Positions 1 to 6,084 of a DNA stretch of 11,433 nt are shown here, piece by piece. Numbering within the stretch: position 1 is the first letter of the stretch; each line of letters starts with the position of its first letter. The notes below the pieces were generated by a model. It saw only the letters and a program-made list of their open reading frames with translations. It had not been told where the DNA came from and ran no database searches. Source of the DNA: Alphaproteobacteria bacterium (GTDB lineage: Bacteria; Pseudomonadota; Alphaproteobacteria; Geminicoccales; Geminicoccaceae); assembly GCA_026984595.1 (NCBI GenBank), contig JALSRW010000332.1:1-11433 (forward strand). The letters are read 5' to 3'. The position numbers were made by a program, and so were the translations under genes.

Positions 1-610
1 CCGAAGTGTAGTTGAGCGAGATCGCCTGCCATTCGTCGGCCGGAAAGCATGGCGGTGCCTCGGGATCGCCTTCCGCCAGCAGTTCCTCGTAGGTGAGGGC
101 TCCGAGCCGCTCGTGGACCCCGGTGAACAGGGGATCGAGGATGTCGACCACCAGCGGCGGTCGCTCCAGCCGTTTCAGCGCCTCACCGACGACCGGAGCA
201 TACTCGGTATCGGTGAGCAGCAGTTTCGTTCTGCTGTGTTCGAGGATGAAGGCGATGGTCCGCGCGTCGAGCCGGATGTTGAGGGCGTTGAGGACGGCGC
301 CGGCCATGGGCACCCCGAAATGCGCATCCAGCATCGGCGGGATGTTGGGAGCCATGATGGCCACCGTGTCTCCCGGACGGATGCCACGGCCTTCCAGCGC
401 CGAGGCCAGACGCCGCGCCCGCGCGCGGAGCTCCGCATAGGTCGACCGCTCGTCCCCGTGAAGCACCGCTGTGCGCGTCGGATAGACATCGGCCGAGCGC
501 TCCAGGAAGGTGAGGGGGGTCAGCGCAGCGAAATTGGCGGCATTCTTGTCGAGCCCCTGCATGTAGGGGCTCGATTGTGGATGCGTGCAGATGCGCGGCT
601 CGGTGGGCAT
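1..610 (-). CDS. AMP-forming acyl-CoA synthetase, N-terminal part (cut by window edge)
   Basis: This gene should activate a carboxylic (probably fatty or aromatic) acid to its CoA thioester through an acyl-AMP, in the cytoplasm. Only about 203 residues are present; the family is usually 520-560 long. Visible are the N-terminal stretch MQGLDKNAANFAALTPLTFL, a conserved block SYAEL-like (residues ~55-60, TYAEL), GDTVAIMAPNIPPMLDAHFG and VPMAGAVLNALNIRLDARTI, all typical of ANL-superfamily acyl-CoA ligases. The ATP-binding P-loop (YTSGTTG type) is just beginning at the edge (SLNYTS). I chose the ATG at 610 because GGGAGGTT lies 6 nt upstream; the in-frame ATG at 562, where homology to relatives becomes obvious, has no ribosome-binding site. 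The gene follows the diguanylate cyclase gene on the same strand after about 145 bp. The exact acyl substrate cannot be told from this portion. Confidence 0.9.
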   Translation of the reverse strand, partial: MPTEPRICTHPQSSPYMQGLDKNAANFAALTPLTFLERSADVYPTRTAVLHGDERSTYAELRARARRLASALEGRGIRPGDTVAIMAPNIPPMLDAHFGVPMAGAVLNALNIRLDARTIAFILEHSRTKLLLTDTEYAPVVGEALKRLERPPLVVDILDPLFTGVHERLGALTYEELLAEGDPEAPPCFPADEWQAISLNYTS

Positions 611-735
611 CGGCGAACCTCCCGTGGATACCCGATCGCGGCCGCTGCGGCGAAGGGAACGCAGGCCTCGCGGAGGGTGCCTTCGCTCTCGAAGTCGGTC
701 GCTGCAGCGGGTGCCGGAAACCGAGCAAGGAGATG

Positions 736-754
736 CGCCGGCGCGGGGCCGGCG
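736..754 (-). terminator. Short GC hairpin just after the cyclase stop codon
   Basis: A 7-bp perfect stem, CGCCGGC and GCCGGCG, encloses a 5-nt loop and begins directly after the TGA of the diguanylate cyclase gene. There is no U-run after it, so it is a weak terminator at best. It may only protect the transcript end or be chance in GC-rich DNA. I see nothing else in the 611-754 gap apart from the ribosome-binding site of the acyl-CoA synthetase. Confidence 0.25.
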
Positions 755-1855
755 TCAAGCGGGCGCAGGGTTCGCGACGGCGGTCGTATCCTCGGCCTCC
801 GCTTCCTCGACGCCTTCTTCCCCGGCCAGCATGCGTTCGTCGACGACCCGGTTGCGCCCCTGCTGCTTGGCCAGATAGAGTGCCTTGTCGGCGCGCGCGA
901 AAAATCGGGAAAGGGGCTCGCCCGGACGATATTGCGCAACCCCCATGGAGAGGGTGACGACGCCGAGATCCTTACCGCTGCCGCGTGCCCGCAGACGATG
1001 GGCGGCGACCTCCGCGCGCACCGATTCCGCCCGGTGTACGGCGGTATCGAGATCGGTAGCCGGCAGCAGCAGCACGAACTCCTCGCCGCCGTAGCGGGCG
1101 GCCACGTCACGCTGACGCACCGAATTGCGCAGCTTGGCGGCCATCAGCTTGAGCACCACATCGCCGGTCTGGTGGCCGAAGGTGTCGTTGAAACGCTTGA
1201 AATGGTCGATATCGACCACCACCAGCGACAGGGGGCGGCCGGTTTCGACCGCTTCCGCCGCCAGCCGCCGGAGTGCGGCTTCGAAGGCCTTGCGGTTGGC
1301 GAGACCGGTGAGCGGATCGGTTTCGGCCTCGCGGCGCACCCGTTCCAGGCTGGCGCGAAGAATCGCCACCTGATTGCTGCTCGCGTGCAGCTCCTTGCCC
1401 AGTTCACGGGCGTTCTCGGCCATGCGTCGGGTCTCGTCGCGCAGGGCGGCGGCGATCCTGGTCAGGGTCTCGCTGCGACCTTCCTGACCGAGGATGGTTC
1501 CCAGGGCATCGATGCGCTCGGATGCGGCCTCGCTTTCCTCCCGGCGGGCGGAGAGCTGTTCGACGAGGGTCGCCAGGAGATGCTCGACGCGGGTGCTGGC
1601 TTCGTGGACCACGCGAGCGGCATCGTCATGGACGAAGAAGCGCTGGTAGAGCTCCTGACAGCGCTCGCAGCCGAAGCCGTCGCGATTGTCCTCGAGCAGC
1701 CGAATCATCCGGCTGAGGGCGGGATTCTCGCCGGAGAAATGGGTGAACCATACGAGATAATTCTCCGGCGTCGGCTCGATGCCGTATTTCTCCATCGCCG
1801 CCATGGCCCGCTGACCGACGGTGAAGAGATTGTCTGGCTCGTTGGGTCGCGCCAT
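755..1855 (-). CDS. Cytosolic diguanylate cyclase (GGDEF protein) with N-terminal helical sensor region
   Basis: The 366-residue protein should make cyclic di-GMP from two GTP. The GGDEF domain spans about residues 178-340: DPLTGLANRKAF (180-191), the metal/substrate region VDIDHFKRFND (214-224), the active site RYGGEEF with GGEEF at 256-260, and ALYLAKQQGRNRV near the end. The inhibitory I-site RxxD is intact as RQRD at 247-250, five residues before GGEEF, so feedback inhibition is expected. Residues 1-75 are an uncharacterised helical domain beginning PTPENYLVWFTHFSGENPAL, seen in many alphaproteobacterial cyclases; it carries a CxxC pair (C63, C66). Residues ~83-175 look like a long coiled coil that would aid dimerisation. 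There is no signal peptide or membrane segment. The tail is acidic and alanine-rich. The ATG at 1855 has GAGGA about 10 nt upstream; longer in-frame extensions run into non-conserved sequence. The gene is divergent from manC. Confidence 0.93.
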   Translation of the reverse strand: MARPNEPDNLFTVGQRAMAAMEKYGIEPTPENYLVWFTHFSGENPALSRMIRLLEDNRDGFGCERCQELYQRFFVHDDAARVVHEASTRVEHLLATLVEQLSARREESEAASERIDALGTILGQEGRSETLTRIAAALRDETRRMAENARELGKELHASSNQVAILRASLERVRREAETDPLTGLANRKAFEAALRRLAAEAVETGRPLSLVVVDIDHFKRFNDTFGHQTGDVVLKLMAAKLRNSVRQRDVAARYGGEEFVLLLPATDLDTAVHRAESVRAEVAAHRLRARGSGKDLGVVTLSMGVAQYRPGEPLSRFFARADKALYLAKQQGRNRVVDERMLAGEEGVEEAEAEDTTAVANPAPA

Positions 1856-1892
1856 CTGGGACGGGTCCTCGTGATCCGCTTCGCCGCTGGTT

Positions 1893-1922
1893 TTGGCAGA
1901 GAATTCCGAACATTCGGTTAAT
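1893..1922 (+). promoter_or_regulatory. Candidate manC promoter with a dyad in its spacer
   Basis: TTGGCA at 1893-1898 and GTTAAT at 1917-1922 are separated by 18 bp in an unusually AT-rich patch. The inverted repeat CCGAA-CA-TTCGG (1906-1917) lies between them. The position fits a plus-strand sigma-70 promoter with an overlapping operator. It would give manC a leader of roughly 140 nt. This is a by-eye match of 5/6 and 4/6 to consensus and is tentative; the dyad could equally serve the cyclase gene on the other strand. Confidence 0.35.
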
Positions 1923-1994
1923 GGCACACGCGGGAGAGCGAACAGAGGCCCGTGCCCGCCGGACGGTTGCGCTCGCGTCGCGTATATGCCATGG

Positions 1995-2040
1995 CCGGGA
2001 CGAGCCTTCGTCCCGGGACCCCGCGCCGCGGCCGGGGTCC
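1995..2040 (+). promoter_or_regulatory. Two adjacent hairpins in the manC leader
   Basis: The first hairpin pairs CCGGGACGA (1995-2003) with TCGTCCCGG (2008-2016) around a 4-nt loop. The second pairs GGACCCCG (2016-2023) with CGGGGTCC (2033-2040) around a 9-nt loop. They share one base at 2016, so they sit end to end and would partly compete. They end 29 nt before the manC start codon and are not followed by a U-run. A role in leader structure is inference; I recognise no known riboswitch. Confidence 0.4.
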
Positions 2041-2069
2041 GACCGTGTGAGGCATCGAGGGAACCGTTC

Positions 2070-3470
2070 ATGGGCGAACAGGCCGGGCACGCGCCGGCGA
2101 TCGTGCCGGTACTTCTCGCCGGCGGCTCGGGAACCCGATTGTGGCCGGTGAGCCGCACGGTCGTGCCCAAGCATCTGGCGCCGTTGCTCGGCCGGCGCTC
2201 GCTACTGCAGGAAACCGCCCGCCGGCTGCTGGCCTTCGCCCCGGCGCAGCGGGTGATCACGGTCGGGGCGGCGGCCCAGGAGCTGCTGCTGCAACGCCAG
2301 CTCGCGGAGACCGCCGCTCCGCTCGCCGACAATCTGCTGCTGGAGCCGCAGCCCCGCAACACGGCAGCGGCCATTGCCGTCGCCGCCTGCCGGGCGCTCG
2401 AGCAATGGGGACCCGACAGCATCCTCCTGGTATGTCCGTCGGACCATCTCGTCTCGCGCCCCGAGCAGCTCGAAAAGGCCGTCGCCGCGAGCCTGGATGC
2501 GGCGGCGCGCGGGCGCATCGTGACCTTCGGCATCGCCCCGAGCCGTGCCGAGACCGGCTTCGGCTACATCGCGGTGGGCCGGGCCATCGACGCCTGGCCC
2601 GGCCTCCACGAGGTCCGCGAATTCGTGGAAAAGCCCGCTCGCGCGCGCGCCGAGGCGATGCTGGAGAAGGGCGGCTATCTGTGGAATGCGGGCATCTTCC
2701 TGATGCAGGCCGAGGTCGTTCTGCGGGAACTGGAATGCCACGAGCCGGCCATCGCCGAGGCCAGCCGGCGGGCCTTCGCCGGGCGCGGCGCCGGGTCGCC
2801 GCTGCGATTGCCGGCCGAAGCCTATGCGCGTATTCCCGCGGCACCCATCGACAAGGCGGTGATGGAGCGCAGCGCACGCATCGCCGTCGCTCCCTGCGAT
2901 CCGGGCTGGTCGGATGTGGGCTCCTGGAACGCGCTGTGGGAGCTGGCAGCGCGGGATGCGGCCGGCAATGTGCAGGGCGGAGATGTGGCACTGGAGGAGG
3001 TGCGCGACAGCTTCGTCAGGGCCGAACACCGCCTCGTCGTTCTCGCCGGCGTGCGGGATCTGGCGGTGGTCGAGACCGCCGATGCGGTCCTGGTGGCCGG
3101 TCGCGAGGCGAGCGACGCGATCAAGGAGGCGGTAGCGCGGCTGGCGCAGGAAGGGCGGCCGGAGGTGGCACGCCCGGTAACCGAACCGCGGCCCTGGGGC
3201 GAGGAAACGCGTCTCGCCAGCCGTCCCGGCTATCACATCCGGGAGTTCCGGATCACGCCCGGCGCCCGTCTCCGGTTCGAGCCGGATCCGGTGCTCCTGC
3301 GCCTGGTGGTCGCCGGGGAGGGCGTGCTCCCCGACAAGCGGCGGGTCGGCGCCGGCGAGCTGCTGCCCGTGGCCACGGGCCGGCAGGCGGAGATCCGAAA
3401 CTGCGGTGCAAGTCCGCTCGTGCTTTTGGAAGTCGTCCCGACCGTCGCCGGCACCGACGGCGTCCCTTAG
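2070..3470 (+). CDS. manC: Mannose-1-phosphate guanylyltransferase (ManC/AlgA type) with degenerate C-terminal cupin
   Basis: The 466-residue cytoplasmic enzyme should make GDP-mannose from mannose 1-phosphate and GTP, feeding exopolysaccharide, LPS or other mannose-derived sugars. The nucleotidyltransferase domain (about 10-300) carries the signature LAGGSGTRLWPVSR (16-29) with K34, then EPQPRNTAAAIA (92-103), CPSDH (122-126), GFGYI (163-167), FVEKP (185-189), WNAGIFL (205-211), PIDKAVME (259-266) and SDVGSWNALWEL (281-292). A linker and a C-terminal region (about 374-455) align with the type II phosphomannose isomerase cupin through RPWGEE and PGARLRF, but the usual QMHHH...E stretch reads FEPDPVLLRL here and the later histidine motif is replaced, so isomerase activity is unlikely. 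The ATG at 2070 has GAGGGA 7 nt upstream; a longer frame back to 1893 is non-conserved. It ends 11 bp from the convergent permease gene, with no terminator visible between them. Confidence 0.92.
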   Translation: MGEQAGHAPAIVPVLLAGGSGTRLWPVSRTVVPKHLAPLLGRRSLLQETARRLLAFAPAQRVITVGAAAQELLLQRQLAETAAPLADNLLLEPQPRNTAAAIAVAACRALEQWGPDSILLVCPSDHLVSRPEQLEKAVAASLDAAARGRIVTFGIAPSRAETGFGYIAVGRAIDAWPGLHEVREFVEKPARARAEAMLEKGGYLWNAGIFLMQAEVVLRELECHEPAIAEASRRAFAGRGAGSPLRLPAEAYARIPAAPIDKAVMERSARIAVAPCDPGWSDVGSWNALWELAARDAAGNVQGGDVALEEVRDSFVRAEHRLVVLAGVRDLAVVETADAVLVAGREASDAIKEAVARLAQEGRPEVARPVTEPRPWGEETRLASRPGYHIREFRITPGARLRFEPDPVLLRLVVAGEGVLPDKRRVGAGELLPVATGRQAEIRNCGASPLVLLEVVPTVAGTDGVP

Positions 3471-3481
3471 CCCGAAACCGT

Positions 3482-4510
3482 CTACCAGACGAGCGCGAAC
3501 AGGAGGCCGGCAGTGAAAGCACCGGTCACCGCAAAACCGAGATACAGCAGGAACACGGCCGGGCGGGCCAGCGCATGGACGGCGATTGCCGCCGGCAGGC
3601 TGGTGACACCACCGGCGACGAGGAATGCCATCCCCGCTCCCGCCGACATCCCCTGCTGCATGAGCCCGTGGACCAGCGGCAAGGCGGCATAGCCGTTGAG
3701 ATAGGCCGGTACCCCCACGAGAGTCGCGAGAAACACGGCGGAAGCGCCCTCGCCACCCACCAGACGGGCCACGAGTTCCGCCGGAAGGTAGGCCAACATC
3801 AGGCTTTCGAGGAAAAAGGCGAGCGCGAGCCAGCGGGCGAGAAACAGGCTTTCCTTGCCGATGCCGCGGAAAAACCGCCGGTAGCGGAGACGATCTTGCC
3901 AGATCGACCAGTGCGGCCGGAGTGCGGCCGCGTTGCCGCCGCTGCAGCCGCAGGCGGTGATACGCCTCTTCAGGGGCTCGCGAAGCCGGCCGAAGCGCTC
4001 GAAAGCGAGAACACCGAACCCTCCGAGCAGACCGAGCCCGAACGCCGCCATCGTCTTGCCGATGGCGAAGCCGGTGCCGAGGATGCTGGCGGTCAACACG
4101 AACTGCGGCGGGTCGATCACCGGTGAAGAAAGCCAGAAGGCCATCACCGGTGCCAGCGGCACTCCCATTCCGAGAAGGCCGGCGATCAGCGGGATCACGC
4201 CGCAGGAACAGAAAGGCGATACGGCGCCGGTCAGAGCGGCCAGCAGGATCGTCAGGCCGATGCGCGCGCGGAACGCGCCGACCACGAAAGCGTCCGCTCC
4301 CGCCGCCTGTAGATACGCCGCGAGAACGACCGCCGCCAGGAGATAGGGGGCGGTGTTCCACAGGCTGACGGCGGCAAAGCGCAGTGTGTCGGGGAGCTGG
4401 GCCGGGTCGACCAGCGCCAGCAACACCGTGAGTGCGGCGATGGTCGAAACTGCTCCGTCCGGCCGTGGCAATCTGATGCCGGCGCGTGTCGTTTGCAGGA
4501 GGCCGTTCAT
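3482..4510 (-). CDS. COG0701/DUF318 permease (ArsP/YraQ-like), ArsR-linked
   Basis: The 342-residue inner-membrane protein has about eight hydrophobic segments and the family signature SPFCSCGVIPL (98-108) inside a membrane helix, followed by FWLSSPVIDPPQF (125-137). A cytoplasmic-looking loop at 170-215 carries a second cysteine pair, CGC (187-189), before a second set of helices with VGVPAYLNGYAALPL (265-279) and AGGVTSLPAAIA (299-310). Members of this family include ArsP, an exporter of trivalent methylated or aromatic arsenicals; others are of unknown substrate. Its start ATG overlaps the stop of the upstream arsR gene as ATGA, with GAGGAGGAGG 7 nt upstream, so the two are translationally coupled and the repressor very likely controls it. 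Arsenical export is the best guess from this context; another thiol-reactive metal or metalloid is possible. Confidence 0.88.
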   Translation of the reverse strand: MNGLLQTTRAGIRLPRPDGAVSTIAALTVLLALVDPAQLPDTLRFAAVSLWNTAPYLLAAVVLAAYLQAAGADAFVVGAFRARIGLTILLAALTGAVSPFCSCGVIPLIAGLLGMGVPLAPVMAFWLSSPVIDPPQFVLTASILGTGFAIGKTMAAFGLGLLGGFGVLAFERFGRLREPLKRRITACGCSGGNAAALRPHWSIWQDRLRYRRFFRGIGKESLFLARWLALAFFLESLMLAYLPAELVARLVGGEGASAVFLATLVGVPAYLNGYAALPLVHGLMQQGMSAGAGMAFLVAGGVTSLPAAIAVHALARPAVFLLYLGFAVTGAFTAGLLFALVW

Positions 4511-4821
4511 TCCGCCGCCTCCTCCTCGATGGACGGCACGCCCGCGCAGCAGGCTTCCTGCAGATAGGCGAGGAGAGCGTTCATGCGGGCATACTCGACC
4601 CGGCTGCGCACTTCCCGACCGTGCCGCTCCTGACGGATCAGACCGGCCCGCGCCAGCGCATCCAGATGATGGGCGAGGGTCGAAGCGGGAACATCGAGGT
4701 GCCGCTGGATATCCCCGAACCGGAGACCGGGGGCACCGGCACGCACCAGAAGCCGGAAGATCCGCAGGCGATGGGAATGACCGAGGGCCGCGAGGGCCGT
4801 TACCGCGGCGCTTTCGTCCAT
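4507..4821 (-). CDS. arsR: ArsR-family metalloid-responsive repressor
   Basis: The 104-residue winged-helix protein begins with ALGHSHRLRIFRLLVRAG (12-29), has a recognition helix at PASTLAHHLDALARAGLI (45-62), a basic wing RHGREVRSRVEY (66-77) and a final helix MNALLAYLQEACC (80-92). The vicinal cysteines C91 and C92 match the thiol ligands of ArsR proteins whose metalloid site lies at the C-terminal helix; a third cysteine a few residues later, present in some relatives, is absent here. It should repress its own operon and release DNA on binding a trivalent arsenical. The ATG at 4821 is preceded by GGGAG at 9 nt. It is the first gene of a two-gene unit with the permease and has a good operator just upstream. 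Confidence 0.92.
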   Translation of the reverse strand: MDESAAVTALAALGHSHRLRIFRLLVRAGAPGLRFGDIQRHLDVPASTLAHHLDALARAGLIRQERHGREVRSRVEYARMNALLAYLQEACCAGVPSIEEEAAE

Positions 4822-4837
4822 GCGAGCGCGCTCCCAC

Positions 4838-4859
4838 TGTTACGAATATACTAGAAACA
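4838..4859 (-). promoter_or_regulatory. Probable ArsR operator
   Basis: A 22-bp imperfect palindrome has arms TGTTACGAATA and TACTAGAAACA on the plus strand; 8 of the 11 positions are symmetric. It starts 17 bp upstream of the arsR start codon, is AT-rich in a GC-rich setting, and overlaps the predicted -10 box. Length and placement fit the 12-2-12 type of dyad bound by ArsR/SmtB dimers. I infer autoregulation. Confidence 0.6.
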
Positions 4860-4884
4860 TAGTTCAATCATTCTCGCCGGGCAA
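4856..4884 (-). promoter_or_regulatory. Candidate arsR promoter
   Basis: On the minus strand, TTGCCC (4884-4879) and TATGTT (4861-4856) are separated by 17 bp. The -10 element overlaps one arm of the palindromic operator, so a bound repressor would block polymerase. The promoter lies at the edge of the decayed reductase gene. It is a by-eye consensus match only. Confidence 0.45.
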
Positions 4885-4940
4885 GGACGGATGTGCGGGC
4901 CGGTCTCACGAAGAGATCGCGGCGAGCTCCGGATGGCGCA

Positions 4941-5221
4941 GTTGCGCTGGATGTTCTGGCGGGTGGTGACGTGACCGTAGCCGCGGTCGAAGCGCTCCGC
5001 GATCCAGGCCAGCTTGCGGAGCCGCGCCGCGGAGAGGGCGCCGTAGGGGATGGCTTCCCGCAGCCTGCAGGCATGGAGCTGCAGCCAGAACCCGGTCATC
5101 GGCCGCCAGGGGTGGAATTCCTCTTTGCGCATCTCGCCCCGGAGCCGTCGCTCGAGCCGGTCCCGGAAGCGCTCGACGCGGTCGCGGACGAAGACCGCGT
5201 CCGGTGGTCGTGGCGATGCAT
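4941..5221 (-). pseudogene. Remnant of nitrite/sulfite reductase hemoprotein, N-terminal fragment
   Basis: Reading the minus strand from an ATG at 5221 gives MHRHDH, then a one-base loss, then the matching frame VFVRDRVERFRDRLERRLRG, EEFHPWRPMTGFWLQLHA, LREAIPYGALSAARLRKL and FDRGYGHVTTRQNIQ. This follows the N-terminal region of the ferredoxin-type nitrite/sulfite reductase beta component (CysI/NirA-like), including the family motif GYGHxTTRQNIQ. Resemblance stops at about 4941, after some 95 residues of a protein normally about 550 long, and the siroheme and 4Fe-4S cysteine regions are absent. The frame then runs as unrelated sequence to a TAG at 4853-4851, inside the arsR operator. There is no ribosome-binding site. 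It is a degraded copy cut by a deletion, possibly when the arsR unit was inserted or rearranged. Family assignment is firm; which of sulfite or nitrite was the substrate is not. Confidence 0.72.
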
Positions 5222-5297
5222 GGAAGCCGGGGCGGGCTGCAACGCCGGGGGGTACGGCCGACGGACGGCGAAACCCGATAAGGCACGTTATGAAAAA

Positions 5298-6050
5298 TCA
5301 GTGCTGGAGGATCTGGCTCAGGAACAGCTTGGTGCGATCGGATTTCGGGCTGGTGAAGAAGACGGATGGCGGCGCCACCTCGACGATTTCGCCTTGGTCC
5401 ATGAACACCACGAAATCGGCCACCGACTTGGCGAAGCCCATTTCGTGGGTGACCACCACCATGGTCATGCCCTCGTTGGCGAGCTCGATCATGACATCGA
5501 GCACTTCCTTGACCATCTCCGGATCGAGCGCCGAGGTCGGCTCGTCGAACAGCATGATCTTGGGCTTCATGCACAGCGCCCGGGCGATCGCCACCCGCTG
5601 CTGCTGGCCGCCCGAGAGCTGCCCCGGATATTTGTTGGCCTGCTCGGGGATCTTGACCCGCTCGAGCAGCGACATGGCGAGCTCCTCGGCCTCCTTGCGC
5701 GGCATGCGCCGCACCCACATCGGCGCCAGGATCAGGTTCTCGAGCACGGTCAGATGCGGGAACAGGTTGAAGGACTGGAAGACCATCCCGACCTCGCGGC
5801 GGATCGCTTCCACGTTCTTCACATCCGAGGTGAGCTCGATGCCGTCGACGATGATCTCGCCGCGCTGATGCTCCTCGAGCCGGTTGATGCAGCGGATCAT
5901 GGTCGATTTGCCGGAGCCCGAGGGGCCGCACACCACCACCTTCTGGCTCTTGCCGACCTCCAGATCGATCCCCTTGAGGACGTGGAACTCCCCGAACCAT
6001 TTGTGCACGTCGCGCATGATGATGATCGGTTCGGCACCCTGGCCTGTCAT
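5298..6050 (-). CDS. aapP: ATPase of general L-amino-acid ABC transporter
   Basis: The 250-residue protein is the ATP-binding subunit that powers amino-acid import at the inner membrane. All ABC motifs are present and intact: Walker A GPSGSGKST (42-50), Q-loop Q92 in MVFQSFNLFPHLTV, signature LSGGQQQR (145-152), Walker B IMLFDE (165-170), D-loop SALD (173-176) and switch histidine H202 in VVTHEMGFA. It belongs to the polar amino-acid (PAAT) class, like GlnQ, BztD and AapP. The ATG at 6050 has AAGGAAGG a few bases upstream. It is the last gene of the aapJQMP operon, 34 bp after aapM. I see no clear rho-independent terminator downstream before the reductase remnant. Confidence 0.96.
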   Translation of the reverse strand: MTGQGAEPIIIMRDVHKWFGEFHVLKGIDLEVGKSQKVVVCGPSGSGKSTMIRCINRLEEHQRGEIIVDGIELTSDVKNVEAIRREVGMVFQSFNLFPHLTVLENLILAPMWVRRMPRKEAEELAMSLLERVKIPEQANKYPGQLSGGQQQRVAIARALCMKPKIMLFDEPTSALDPEMVKEVLDVMIELANEGMTMVVVTHEMGFAKSVADFVVFMDQGEIVEVAPPSVFFTSPKSDRTKLFLSQILQH

Positions 6051-6084
6051 CGCCTTCCTTTCCGTGCTGCTCTGTCGGAACCGT

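Noticed and set aside
550..573. Perfect 9-bp inverted repeat CGAGCCCCT / AGGGGCTCG around the in-frame ATG at 562 of the acyl-CoA synthetase
   Set aside because: It first looked like a hairpin hiding the start codon, but the better start is at 610 with a strong ribosome-binding site, so the repeat is inside the coding region and may be chance.
113..1921. 602-codon open frame on the plus strand
   Set aside because: It lies opposite the diguanylate cyclase and acyl-CoA synthetase, has no recognisable domain and a biased composition; it is a GC-driven antisense shadow.
2202..4361. 719-codon open frame on the minus strand
   Set aside because: It is antisense to manC and out of frame with the permease; low-complexity arginine/glycine-rich sequence without motifs.
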